Assembly: GCA_020851855.1 (NCBI GenBank)
Contig: JADZBY010000320.1
Location: 1-10,737 of the forward strand
Origin: Anaerolineae bacterium
Lineage (GTDB): Bacteria; Chloroflexota; Anaerolineae; Aggregatilineales; UBA2796
DNA length: 10,737 nucleotides
Direction: 5' to 3'
Shown: positions 1-6,614 of the stretch, piece by piece
Layout: each line of letters opens with the position of its first letter
Numbering within the stretch: position 1 is the stretch's first letter
Position numbers and translations under genes: made by a program
The notes under the pieces: model-generated
Databases searched by the model: none
Told to the model about the DNA's origin: nothing
Seen by the model: only the letters and a program-made list of their open reading frames with translations

Positions 1-1142
1 TCGAAAAACGCCACGGACCGGCTCAGCGCCGTGCCCAGGTTCACCGAGATGTTGTGATCGTCGCCCTCGTACAGGTACATCTCCACCTCACGGCCTGCCT
101 GCTGAATCTGCGCCGCCAGCGTTTGCGAGAACTCGACCGGCACATCGTGATCCGCCGTGCCGTGGTGCAGTTGCACCGGGCCGGACAATTCGGCAAGGTA
201 ACTGTTGGCGGAGATGGATGCCCAGAACGCCGGATTTTGCTCCGGCGAGCCGTACTGCTCCACGAGCGTCTGCCGCCAGCGCCGCGAACTGGGCAGCGGA
301 CCGGGCGTCGGCGTGGGGTTGTTGGCAGCGCGTCGCCAGTTGTAGAGCATGTCCGGGTACGAGGCGACCACGCCCGCCCAGATGACGCCCGCGCGGATGG
401 ACGGGTTGATGATCATCGCCCGCAGCGTGATGTAGCCGCCCATCGAATGGCCCCACATGCCCATGCGCGCCGGGTCCACGTCCGGCAGGCGGCTCACGGA
501 GCTGTAGGCGTTCAGCACGTCGACCACGTAATCCGGCGATCCATAGCCGCCGCGCGCCTCACCTTCGGAACTGCCGTGGCCGCGATAATCCGACTTAAAC
601 GTGACGTAGCCGTTGCGCGCGAAGGCATCCTGATAGGCGACGTAACGCTCCGTGGTGCGGTATACGGTGGGCGGGATGAAGCCGTGGTTGAAAATGATGG
701 CCGGCCAGCCGGTCGTGGGACGGTCGCCGCGCGGAATGGTGAGCAGGCCGTTGATCTTGTAGCCCTCGGAGCGGTACGAGGCGACGTAACGGTCGTAGTT
801 CGAGCCGGGATCAAGCACGGCCTCGACCAGCAGGTCGCTGCCGGGGTAGCTCCGGGCGCGCATGGCTTCCAGGGTGAGTGGATGCAGCCCTTCGGGCGTG
901 GCGGGCAGTGTGGGCGTTGTCTCGCGTGGGATGATGATCAACGCGGTCGGCGTGGGCGGGACCTGCGCGACCGCCGTAACAGGCGCGGGCGTGGCCGGCG
1001 CGGCCTGATCCCGGTAAACCGGCAGGCTATCGGGCGCTTCGGGCGCTCCGGGCGCTTCAAGGCCCCGTGCGTTGCCCGCGAACCAGAGCGCCATCGCGCC
1101 CAACGCCAGCGCCGACGTGATGAGAGCCATTCCACGTTTCAT
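1..1142 (-). CDS. Secreted or membrane-anchored alpha/beta hydrolase (prolyl oligopeptidase/S9-like), C-terminus cut by window edge
   Basis: The frame is open from an ATG at 1142 to the left window edge, giving 380 codons with no stop. GAGG lies 7 nt before the ATG and supports this start. The N-terminus MKRGMALITSALALGAMALW is a signal peptide or anchor, so the enzyme probably works outside the membrane. A Pro/Thr/Ala-rich linker follows to about residue 80, then an alpha/beta hydrolase fold. NHGF is the likely oxyanion-hole region, GHSMGG carries nucleophile Ser233, HGTADHDVP carries Asp331 (aligned by memory with the Asp of DPP4-type enzymes), and GDDHN carries His363. The full triad is therefore present and only a short C-terminal tail should be missing. 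A Pro/Thr-rich insertion (NNPTPTPGP) lies between Ser and Asp. The fold fits a peptidase or esterase; the substrate cannot be told. It is the third gene of a co-directional minus-strand group, 229 bp after the TPR lipoprotein. Confidence 0.88.
   Translation of the reverse strand, partial: MKRGMALITSALALGAMALWFAGNARGLEAPGAPEAPDSLPVYRDQAAPATPAPVTAVAQVPPTPTALIIIPRETTPTLPATPEGLHPLTLEAMRARSYPGSDLLVEAVLDPGSNYDRYVASYRSEGYKINGLLTIPRGDRPTTGWPAIIFNHGFIPPTVYRTTERYVAYQDAFARNGYVTFKSDYRGHGSSEGEARGGYGSPDYVVDVLNAYSSVSRLPDVDPARMGMWGHSMGGYITLRAMIINPSIRAGVIWAGVVASYPDMLYNWRRAANNPTPTPGPLPSSRRWRQTLVEQYGSPEQNPAFWASISANSYLAELSGPVQLHHGTADHDVPVEFSQTLAAQIQQAGREVEMYLYEGDDHNISVNLGTALSRSVAFF
1032..1058 (-). repeat. Three tandem 9-nt units inside the hydrolase linker
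   Basis: Three consecutive units read GGGCGCTTC, GGGCGCTCC and GGGCGCTTC on the plus strand. On the coding (minus) strand they give Glu-Ala-Pro, Gly-Ala-Pro and Glu-Ala-Pro in the disordered N-terminal linker of the hydrolase. The units stay in frame, so a copy-number change would only alter linker length. This looks like slippage-prone linker sequence rather than a mobile element. Confidence 0.6.
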
Positions 1143-1190
1143 AAGGCTGCCTCGGAACCGTGATCTCGATTTTCGATAAGGCGCGTCTCG

Positions 1191-1213
1191 ATCCGTCCCG
1201 GTCCGGGCGGGAT
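1191..1213. other. Imperfect hairpin in the TPR-hydrolase gap
   Basis: ATCCGTCCCGG and CCGGGCGGGAT are inverted around a single T, with 9 of 11 positions pairing. It lies about 50 nt upstream of the hydrolase start and downstream of the TPR gene stop. No T-tract follows on either strand, so it is not a convincing intrinsic terminator. It may be a processing or pausing structure between the two genes. The rest of the 1143-1371 gap shows only the 20-bp palindrome listed separately. Confidence 0.3.
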
Positions 1214-1329
1214 GGTGCGGCGGTGGAGCAACGAGCGCCGGGCGGGTCCGGTTGATCAGTGTATCCGATGAAGCTGAGAGGGGGATGAGACGGGCCAGAC
1301 GGGACCTTCCGCACCGCGCCTGGCTGTAG

Positions 1330-1349
1330 GGGCGCGTCGCGACGCGCCC
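1330..1349. repeat. Perfect 20-bp palindrome in an intergenic gap
   Basis: GGGCGCGTCG is followed directly by its exact reverse complement CGACGCGCCC. It sits 22 bp past the TPR gene stop on the minus strand and is preceded on the plus strand by TGTAG. From memory, runs such as TGTAGGGGCG beside a palindrome resemble interspersed repeats seen in Chloroflexota and cyanobacteria. Here the matching CTACA arm is absent, so this could be a decayed half-copy. It could also act as a terminator-like hairpin for the TPR gene, but there is no T-tract. Confidence 0.5.
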
Positions 1350-1371
1350 GCGTCGTCTGAACAGCGATCCG

Positions 1372-2265
1372 TCACTGCATCTCGGCCAGCGCCTCTGCGG
1401 CGTCTTCGCTGCCACGGTCGGCGGCGGCCTGCAAATCGGCGCGCGCCAGGTCGGCATTGCCCTGCGCACGATAGGCGCTGCCGCGCAGGAGATAGTACGC
1501 CGCACGGTCCGGATCCATGGCGATGGCCTGGCCGTAATCCGCGATGGCCCCGTCCAGGTTGGCCTGACGCTCCAACGCCTGCCCACGCGCCGAAAAATAC
1601 TCGGCCACGCTGCCGTTCAGGCTGATGGCCAAAGTCTGATCCGCGACGGCGCGCTCCAGGTCGCCCAGGAAGGCGAACGCATTGCCGCGCCAGTGGTAGA
1701 AATCGGCGTTGCTCGGCTCTAGCTCGATAGCCCGGTTGTAGTCGGCGATGGCCGCACCCTGGTCCTGCAAAAAGGCAAACGCCGCGCCGCGCCAGAAGTA
1801 ATAGGCCGCGTTGTCGTCCCTGCGCTCGATGGCCCGGCTGTAGTCCGCGATGGCCTCGGCGGGCTGGCCGGTATACGAATACGCCCGGCCACGCCAGTAA
1901 TAGTGCTCCGGATCGTCGGGATTCAGCTCCACGGCGCGGCTGAAGTCGCTCAGCGCGGTGACCGGATCGCCCATCGAGAAGTGCACGATGCCGAGCCAGT
2001 AGTGATACAGCGCATTGTCCGGCTGCTGCTCGATGGCCCGCCCGAACGAAACGCCCGCCGAAGGCATGTCGCCCGCCTCGTAGAAGGCCATGCCCTGCCC
2101 GAACCAGTCATCCGCCGTGCCCTCGCCGGGGATAGGGAAGGGCGTCACGGTCGGCGGCGCGGCGGGCGTGGCGGTCGCCTGTGGGCCGCTCGCGTTCTGA
2201 CAGGCCGCCAGTACGAGCGTCAGCGCCAGCATGCCCAGCGCCGCCCATTTCTTCGATGAGAGCAT
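1372..2265 (-). CDS. TPR-repeat lipoprotein
   Basis: This 297-residue protein begins MLSSKKWAALGMLALTLVLAAC. That is a lipoprotein signal with lipobox LAAC, so the mature protein should start at the Cys and be tethered to the outer face of the membrane. The ATG at 2265 is chosen because GGGGGA lies 10 nt upstream and the signal peptide then starts cleanly. A TTG at 2283 would add only six residues. After an Ala/Thr/Pro linker there are about seven consecutive 34-residue TPR units, with the usual pattern of W/Y-x-x-G, an A-x-A-D-Y/F helix and a D/N-P-D-N turn. Several units carry aromatic YYWRG or YHWRG starts. TPR solenoids bind other proteins; no catalytic domain is present. It lies downstream of the PBP gene, separated by a palindromic repeat, so a role as an envelope scaffold is plausible but inferred. 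Confidence 0.9.
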   Translation of the reverse strand: MLSSKKWAALGMLALTLVLAACQNASGPQATATPAAPPTVTPFPIPGEGTADDWFGQGMAFYEAGDMPSAGVSFGRAIEQQPDNALYHYWLGIVHFSMGDPVTALSDFSRAVELNPDDPEHYYWRGRAYSYTGQPAEAIADYSRAIERRDDNAAYYFWRGAAFAFLQDQGAAIADYNRAIELEPSNADFYHWRGNAFAFLGDLERAVADQTLAISLNGSVAEYFSARGQALERQANLDGAIADYGQAIAMDPDRAAYYLLRGSAYRAQGNADLARADLQAAADRGSEDAAEALAEMQ

Positions 2266-2297
2266 GATGTGTCCGTCCCCCAATGATTTGAGCAGAA

Positions 2298-2415
2298 CCT
2301 CACCCCCGTCCCCTCTCTACGGTACTCCGTGGAGAGGGGAGCTTACCGCCCTCTCGCCGCGCCGTTCCCCCTCTCTACGCGGTACGCCGCGTGGAGAGGG
2401 GGACAGGGGGTGAGG
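2298..2415. repeat. Nested palindromic repeat element A (MITE-like)
   Basis: The outer arms are CCTCACCCCCGTCCCCTC at the left and a near-complementary GAGGGGGACAGGGGGTGAGG at the right. Inside are two separate hairpins. One spans 2309-2338 with a 13-bp stem, CCCCTCTCTACGG against CCGTGGAGAGGGG. The other spans 2367-2402 with a 16-bp stem, CCCCCTCTCTACGCGG against CCGCGTGGAGAGGGGG. Each stem has one position that forms a G-U pair in RNA on one strand. The 118-bp unit can fold as a multibranch structure. It fills most of the 170 bp between the PBP stop and the TPR start, so it could affect read-through between them. A related copy lies at 10484-10562. No transposase or clear target-site duplication was seen. 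Confidence 0.8.
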
Positions 2416-2435
2416 CCATAAGTTCGTAACAGCCT

Positions 2436-5400
2436 CTAATTCACCACCGTGACCGTTACCGTCTCGCTGCGCGCCGTATTGCCCGCCCGGTCGGTCGCGA
2501 CGGCGTAGAACGTCTGCGGGCCGGTTTGCAGGACCTGCCAATCGAAGACGAACGGCCCGTCATCCTCGTTACCCTCGTTGCTCGCGCCATCAAAGGCGGT
2601 TAGCATCCGGTCATTCCAGAAGAACTCGACCTGCGCCAATTCCACGTCGTCGCTGGCGTTCACTTCCAGCCGCAGCGCCCCGACTTTCGCCTCTGCGCCG
2701 GGCGTGGGCGCGGCGACGGTCACCAGGGGCGGCGTATTGTCCACCGTGACCTGGATGGTGCGCGTCACAAAGCTCTGGTCGTTCAAGATCAGGCCCAGCC
2801 GCAGCGTATACAGCCCGTTCAGGCCGCTCGTATCCCACGCGCCGAACGGCACATCGTCGCCGCCCGCGCCCGCCGTGCTGCTGCCGATGGCGAACCACTG
2901 GACCGGGTTGATGCCCGCGCCATATTCGAGCAGGTACGAGGCCGTCTCCGGGCCGAGGTCGCCGCGAATCTCGACCACGCCGCGCACGCGGTCCAACCCG
3001 GTTGGCGCGGTGATGCCGCCCGCCTCGTCCGCCGCCGTCGCCCCAGCGGTGTCGTACTCGGACGGCGGCAAGGGCATGCCCGCCTCGCGCGCCCAGGTGA
3101 GCGCTTCCGGCGGGTAGTCGAAATAGACGCGCTCGGTGATCTGGTCGGGCGGCGTCGACGCGGTGGCGCGCAGGCCGTTGCGCGCGTTGATGCTGTACCG
3201 CTTCCAGTAAATGTCCGGCTGGCGCGGGATGGTGCTCGTGCCGGTGGCCGGGTCCTCGTAGAACAGCTCGCGCACGCGCGGGCAGTCCGCGTTGGGCAGC
3301 AGGCCGCTCGTCTCGCACACCGCCGCCTCGACGATGGTCGGTGGGCGCGGCCAGCCCTGGGCCGGGTTGGCGTCTCGGTTGTGCAGGTACTCCATGATGG
3401 CGCGCCAGATCGGCGCGGCGGCGGTGGCCCCGGTCACGTCGTCGCCCATCGGCGCATTGTCGTTGTTGCCGAGCCACACGCCCGCCACGGCGAACGGCGT
3501 ATAGCCGACGGTCCAGGCGTCGCGGTTGTCGTTGCTCGTGCCCGTCTTCGCCGCCGCCGGGCGGGATAGTTGCAGCGCGTTGCCTTCGCCAAAGGCGGGC
3601 ACGCGCGCCCGGTTGTCGGACAGGATGTCGGTGATCAGGTACGCCAGCGCGTCGGACAGCACATTTTGCCGGGCAAAGCTGGACTGCCGCTCGTCAAACT
3701 GCCAGAGCACGCTGCCGTTCCGGTCCTCGATGCGCAGCACGGCCACCGGGTCCAGCCCACGAAAGCCGGGGCGTGGATTCTGGACCGGCGTCCCGGCCAT
3801 CACGCCCAGGTTGGCGAACACCGAGTAGGCATACGTCAGGTCCACGAGCGTCACCTCGCCGCTGCCCAGCGCCAACGCCAGCCCGTACTCGTCCAGTGGG
3901 CGGGTGAGTGTGCTGAGGCCCATCTGGCGCGCCCGCCGCAACACCTGCCCGATGGTCACATCGCTCAGGACGCGCACGACGGGGATGTTGTACGAGTTGG
4001 CCAGCGCGCTGCGGATGCTCATCGGCCCGTGGAACTGGCCGTCCTCGTTGCGCGGCGTGTAGGCCAGCCCACCCTGGTTGAAGGTGGTTGGCACGTCCAG
4101 GACCATGCTGGCGGGCGTATAGTCGTGTTCGGGCGAGGCGAAGGCCGTGACGTACACGAACGGCTTGAAGGTCGATGCCGGCTGCCGCAGGCCAAGCGCC
4201 GCGTTGAAATTGCCCTGGATGCCCGCGTTGTAATAGTCCAGGCTGCCGACCATGGACAGAATCTCGCCGGTGGCGGGCCGGATCACCACCGAGGCCGCGT
4301 TGGTGACCGGACGCCCTACGCCGAGTGGGAAGCCGGGCGGCGTGGGCAGGTATTGCACGGCTTGACACGGGCCGCCATCGCCGGTATTCGGCGCGGCGTT
4401 CGGGTTGCCGCCCGCGATGCGCTCCGCGTAGGCGCGCATCACGCATTCGGCCTGGTACTGCAAATCCAGGTCGAGCGTCGTGTAAATGCGCAGCCCATTG
4501 CCCAGGACCAGCCGCGCGCCGTCCAGGCCCATGCCGTTCAGAATCTCTTCGGCTTGCTGGCGGGCGTAGATGGCGAAATGCGGCGCAAGGATGCCGTAGC
4601 GCTCCGTCGGCGGGCGGATGACCACGGTTTCCGAAGCGGCCCCGCGCGCCTCGTCGGCGCTGACCATGCCGGCTTCAACCATGCTCTGCAGCACGACGGC
4701 CTGCCGCTGCCGGGCCGCGATCCAGTCGTCGATGGGATTCAGGTACGGATTCTGCGGGATCGCCGCCAGCATGGCCGATTCGCCCAGCGTCAGGTCCTGG
4801 ACGGGCTTGCCAAAGTACACCTGCGCCGCCGTGCCGACGCCATAGGCCAGGTTGCCGTAGAAATTCGTATTCAGATACCATTCCAGGATTTGATCCTTCG
4901 AATACAGCCGCGAAATCTCGGCGGCGAGGATCACTTCCTGGATTTTGCGCGTCTGCGAAATCTCCGTGCGGCGCTCCGGCTCGATCAGCGTGTTCTTGAC
5001 GAGCTGCTGCGTGATGGTGCTCGCGCCCTGCACCTGCCCGTTTTGCAGCGCGACCCACGCCGCGCGAAGCACGCCGCGCAGGTCAAAGCCCGGATTGGTG
5101 TAGAAGGTGCGGTCCTCGATGGCGATGGTGGCGTTGATCAGGTCGCGTGGAATCTCGGCCAGCGGCACAGATTGCCGGTCGCCGCTTGGATCGAGCACCT
5201 CGTACAGCACGTGCTCGCCGGAGCGGTCATATATCAATGTCGTCTCAAACTGCTGGCGAACGCGGGTGATCTCTGCCGGCGGCGGCAAATCGCGCGCAAA
5301 ATAGAAGTAGACGCCGACGGCGGCCACAACGCCCGCGCCGGCGGTAGCCACCGCGCCGGCGAGCAGCAAGACTGCCGCCAGCGCCAGCATGGCCAGCGAC

Positions 5401-5549
5401 CGCTGCGAGCGGGCCTGTTTCATGGTCTGGCGGCGGGCGCGGCGGCGGCGAATGACGGTCGCGGTTGCGTTCGTCGCGCTGGCCGGATTCGCCGGATTGG
5501 CCGTATGCGCCGCCTTCGAGAGACGCGCCGGTTGAGATGGATGTCGCAC
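2436..5549 (-). CDS. Class A penicillin-binding protein (GT51 transglycosylase plus transpeptidase) with C-terminal Ig-like modules
   Basis: This is a bifunctional peptidoglycan synthase of up to 1037 residues: it polymerises lipid II and cross-links stem peptides outside the membrane. Residues 1-50 are cytoplasmic and Arg-rich, and about 52-84 form the single membrane anchor. The GT51 domain shows catalytic Glu145 in EDRTFYTNPGFD, GASTITQQLVKN, and the later ILEWYLN and YFGK motifs. The usual His of EDxxFxxHxG is Asn here. The transpeptidase has all three motifs: Ser459 in STFK, SYN at 519-521 and KTG at 668-670. A tail with two Cys (CETSGLLPNADCP) is followed by two predicted beta-sandwich modules, about 850-945 and 945-1037, the last with a bacterial Ig-like signature (DNTPPLV...ASDDVELAQVEF). 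The start is either GTG 5549, with a weak AGGG 10 nt upstream, or ATG 5423, with no clear Shine-Dalgarno; only the cytoplasmic tail differs. It is divergent from the two-component operon. Confidence 0.95.
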   Translation of the reverse strand: MRHPSQPARLSKAAHTANPANPASATNATATVIRRRRARRQTMKQARSQRSLAMLALAAVLLLAGAVATAGAGVVAAVGVYFYFARDLPPPAEITRVRQQFETTLIYDRSGEHVLYEVLDPSGDRQSVPLAEIPRDLINATIAIEDRTFYTNPGFDLRGVLRAAWVALQNGQVQGASTITQQLVKNTLIEPERRTEISQTRKIQEVILAAEISRLYSKDQILEWYLNTNFYGNLAYGVGTAAQVYFGKPVQDLTLGESAMLAAIPQNPYLNPIDDWIAARQRQAVVLQSMVEAGMVSADEARGAASETVVIRPPTERYGILAPHFAIYARQQAEEILNGMGLDGARLVLGNGLRIYTTLDLDLQYQAECVMRAYAERIAGGNPNAAPNTGDGGPCQAVQYLPTPPGFPLGVGRPVTNAASVVIRPATGEILSMVGSLDYYNAGIQGNFNAALGLRQPASTFKPFVYVTAFASPEHDYTPASMVLDVPTTFNQGGLAYTPRNEDGQFHGPMSIRSALANSYNIPVVRVLSDVTIGQVLRRARQMGLSTLTRPLDEYGLALALGSGEVTLVDLTYAYSVFANLGVMAGTPVQNPRPGFRGLDPVAVLRIEDRNGSVLWQFDERQSSFARQNVLSDALAYLITDILSDNRARVPAFGEGNALQLSRPAAAKTGTSNDNRDAWTVGYTPFAVAGVWLGNNDNAPMGDDVTGATAAAPIWRAIMEYLHNRDANPAQGWPRPPTIVEAAVCETSGLLPNADCPRVRELFYEDPATGTSTIPRQPDIYWKRYSINARNGLRATASTPPDQITERVYFDYPPEALTWAREAGMPLPPSEYDTAGATAADEAGGITAPTGLDRVRGVVEIRGDLGPETASYLLEYGAGINPVQWFAIGSSTAGAGGDDVPFGAWDTSGLNGLYTLRLGLILNDQSFVTRTIQVTVDNTPPLVTVAAPTPGAEAKVGALRLEVNASDDVELAQVEFFWNDRMLTAFDGASNEGNEDDGPFVFDWQVLQTGPQTFYAVATDRAGNTARSETVTVTVVN

Positions 5550-5562
5550 GATACACGGACCC

Positions 5563-5593
5563 TGGACCGTAGTCCGCTTGGGTATGTTATAAT
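5563..5593 (+). promoter_or_regulatory. Predicted extended -10 promoter for the RR-HK-RR operon
   Basis: TGTTATAAT at 5585-5593 combines a consensus TATAAT with an upstream TGn, the extended -10 form. A weak -35-like TGGACC lies at 5563-5568 with 19-bp spacing. It points toward the two-component genes and lies 14 to 44 bp from the possible GTG start of the divergent PBP. Transcription would begin near 5600, leaving about 300 nt before the first regulator. It stands out as an AT-rich spot in GC-rich DNA. The opposite strand shows only a poorer TATAAC, so no PBP promoter is called. Confidence 0.5.
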
Positions 5594-5599
5594 CGGGCG

Positions 5600-5898
5600 A
5601 GGTTCGGAAACGCTAAACAGCCTGTTTCCGCGCCGCGCCATGCGATGATAGCATGGCGCGCGCCCGGTCACAACCACCGCACCGAACGGCATCCGCGTTC
5701 GGAACGAGTCCGACATCCTTCCCTGCATCGCGAGGCGCAACCGCCTCTTTCGCCCCTGCCGGACGCGTTCACCGGCGGTTCCACCACCACGAAAAGACGC
5801 CCGGCGGGTGGGACGGCCCGTGCTTGAAGTATTCTGGGGAAGGAGAATGCGCTCGCCGCAGCCATTGTGCCGGGATGGGGCGGCTTCGCAAGCGACAG
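5600..5898 (+). promoter_or_regulatory. Long hairpin-rich leader of the two-component operon
   Basis: No gene is credible here, although the frame of the downstream regulator happens to be open from 5653. Three successive inverted repeats lie at its 5' end. AAACAG-C-CTGTTT is at 5615-5627. CGCGCCATGC and GCATGGCGCG pair perfectly around a 7-nt loop at 5634-5660. CCGAACG and CGTTCGG pair around a 7-nt loop at 5682-5702. A GTTCGGAA word occurs twice (5602 and 5697). None of the hairpins has a T-tract, so they are not simple terminators. They could be regulator-binding sites or a folded 5' UTR. Nothing further was recognised from 5703 to 5835. Confidence 0.45.
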
Positions 5899-5933
5899 AT
5901 GGTCGAAACCCGCCTGCTCGTTGTGGAAGATGA
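5847..5933 (+). other. Possible 28-codon leader ORF overlapping the regulator start
   Basis: GGGGAAGGAGA directly precedes an ATG at 5847 whose frame is closed by a TGA at 5931-5933, 35 nt inside the response regulator. This is the best purine-rich Shine-Dalgarno-like run in the region, yet it is out of frame with the regulator and very close to its ATG. Either a short leader peptide couples translation to the regulator, or the run is coincidental. The peptide has no recognisable features. Confidence 0.15.
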
Positions 5934-6594
5934 CTATTCTACGCGCGAACTGACTCGGAACGTTCTGGAAAAAGCCGGCTATATCGTCTCCGCCGTGAGC
6001 GATGGCCCCGAAGCGCTGAAAAAGATCGAGCAGCAGGGCTTGCCCAGCCTGCTCTTGCTGGACCTCGGCTTGCCCAGTATGCACGGCTTCGAGGTCGCCG
6101 CGAAGGTAAAAAAGATGGCCGATGTGCCGATCATCATCCTGACCGGCATGTCCGACATTCAATACGTGATTCAAGGCCTTCGTGACTATGCCGACGATTA
6201 CATTACCAAGCCGTTCAACACCGACGAGATGCTGGCGCGTGTGCAGCGCGTCCTGAGCCGCGTGGGGACGACGCCGCACCCGCCGCAGCCGCTGATCATC
6301 GTCGACGATCACCTGGCCATCGATTTCGCCGGGAGTCGCGTCGTGCTGGATGGCGAAAGCCGGACGCTCACGCCCACCGAGTCGGCCATCCTGTCCGTGC
6401 TGTACCGGCATCAGGGCAGGGTGGTGGCCAACGCAACGCTCATGGCGCGCGTGTGGCCCAACGAAGAGGTGTTCGAAGACCGCCTGCGCGTGCACGTGTT
6501 CCGGCTGCGCACCAAGCTGCGCTCCGAAGTGAGCGGCGCGACGTATATCGCCACCGAGCGCGGCGTCGGGTATAGTTTTGTCGTGCCCAGATAA
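5899..6594 (+). CDS. OmpR/PhoB-family response regulator
   Basis: This is a DNA-binding transcription regulator of 231 residues, standard for the family. The receiver domain (about 4-120) has acidic residues Glu10, Asp11 and Asp12, phospho-acceptor Asp55 in LLLLDLGLP, Thr82 and Lys104 in ITKPF. The usual AGADDY before the Lys motif reads DYADDY. The C-terminal winged helix (about 135-231) shows TPTESAIL, RLRVHVFRLRTKL as recognition helix and the closing hairpin GVGYSF. The start at ATG 5899 (MVETRLLVVEDD) aligns with family N-termini. An in-frame ATG at 5875 would add eight basic residues, and neither has a strong ribosome binding site. It is the first gene of the operon and 20 bp before the kinase, which is its likely phosphodonor. 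It may autoregulate through the palindromes upstream. Confidence 0.95.
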   Translation: MVETRLLVVEDDYSTRELTRNVLEKAGYIVSAVSDGPEALKKIEQQGLPSLLLLDLGLPSMHGFEVAAKVKKMADVPIIILTGMSDIQYVIQGLRDYADDYITKPFNTDEMLARVQRVLSRVGTTPHPPQPLIIVDDHLAIDFAGSRVVLDGESRTLTPTESAILSVLYRHQGRVVANATLMARVWPNEEVFEDRLRVHVFRLRTKLRSEVSGATYIATERGVGYSFVVPR

Positions 6595-6614
6595 CGCCGG
6601 GCGAAGTCAATGAG

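Noticed and set aside
54..1163. A 369-codon plus-strand open frame across the hydrolase
   Set aside because: The minus strand encodes a full Ser-Asp-His hydrolase with a signal peptide; the plus-strand product is low-complexity Arg/Gly/Val-rich.
2298..2415. Intrinsic terminator for the PBP gene
   Set aside because: The hairpins are strong but no T-tract follows on the minus strand, and the shared sequence at 10484-10562 shows it is a repeat element.
2298..2415. CRISPR array made of the repeated CCCTCTCTACG units
   Set aside because: The units are inverted within hairpins, not regularly spaced direct repeats with spacers, and no cas gene is nearby.
5561..5640. Minus-strand promoter for the PBP gene (TATAAC near 5588-5593)
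   Set aside because: No acceptable -35 hexamer at 16-18 bp and no extended -10; the same bases fit the plus-strand promoter better.
3570..5648. A 692-codon open frame on the plus strand opposite the PBP gene
   Set aside because: It is antisense to a gene with complete GT51 and transpeptidase motifs; its product is Arg/His/Gly/Ala-rich with no domain, as expected from stop-poor GC-rich complementary strands.
5653..5898. Extra 82 in-frame codons before the response regulator
   Set aside because: The residues are low-complexity and unlike any receiver N-terminus, the proposed ATG lies inside a hairpin arm, and the family start at MVETRLL fits.
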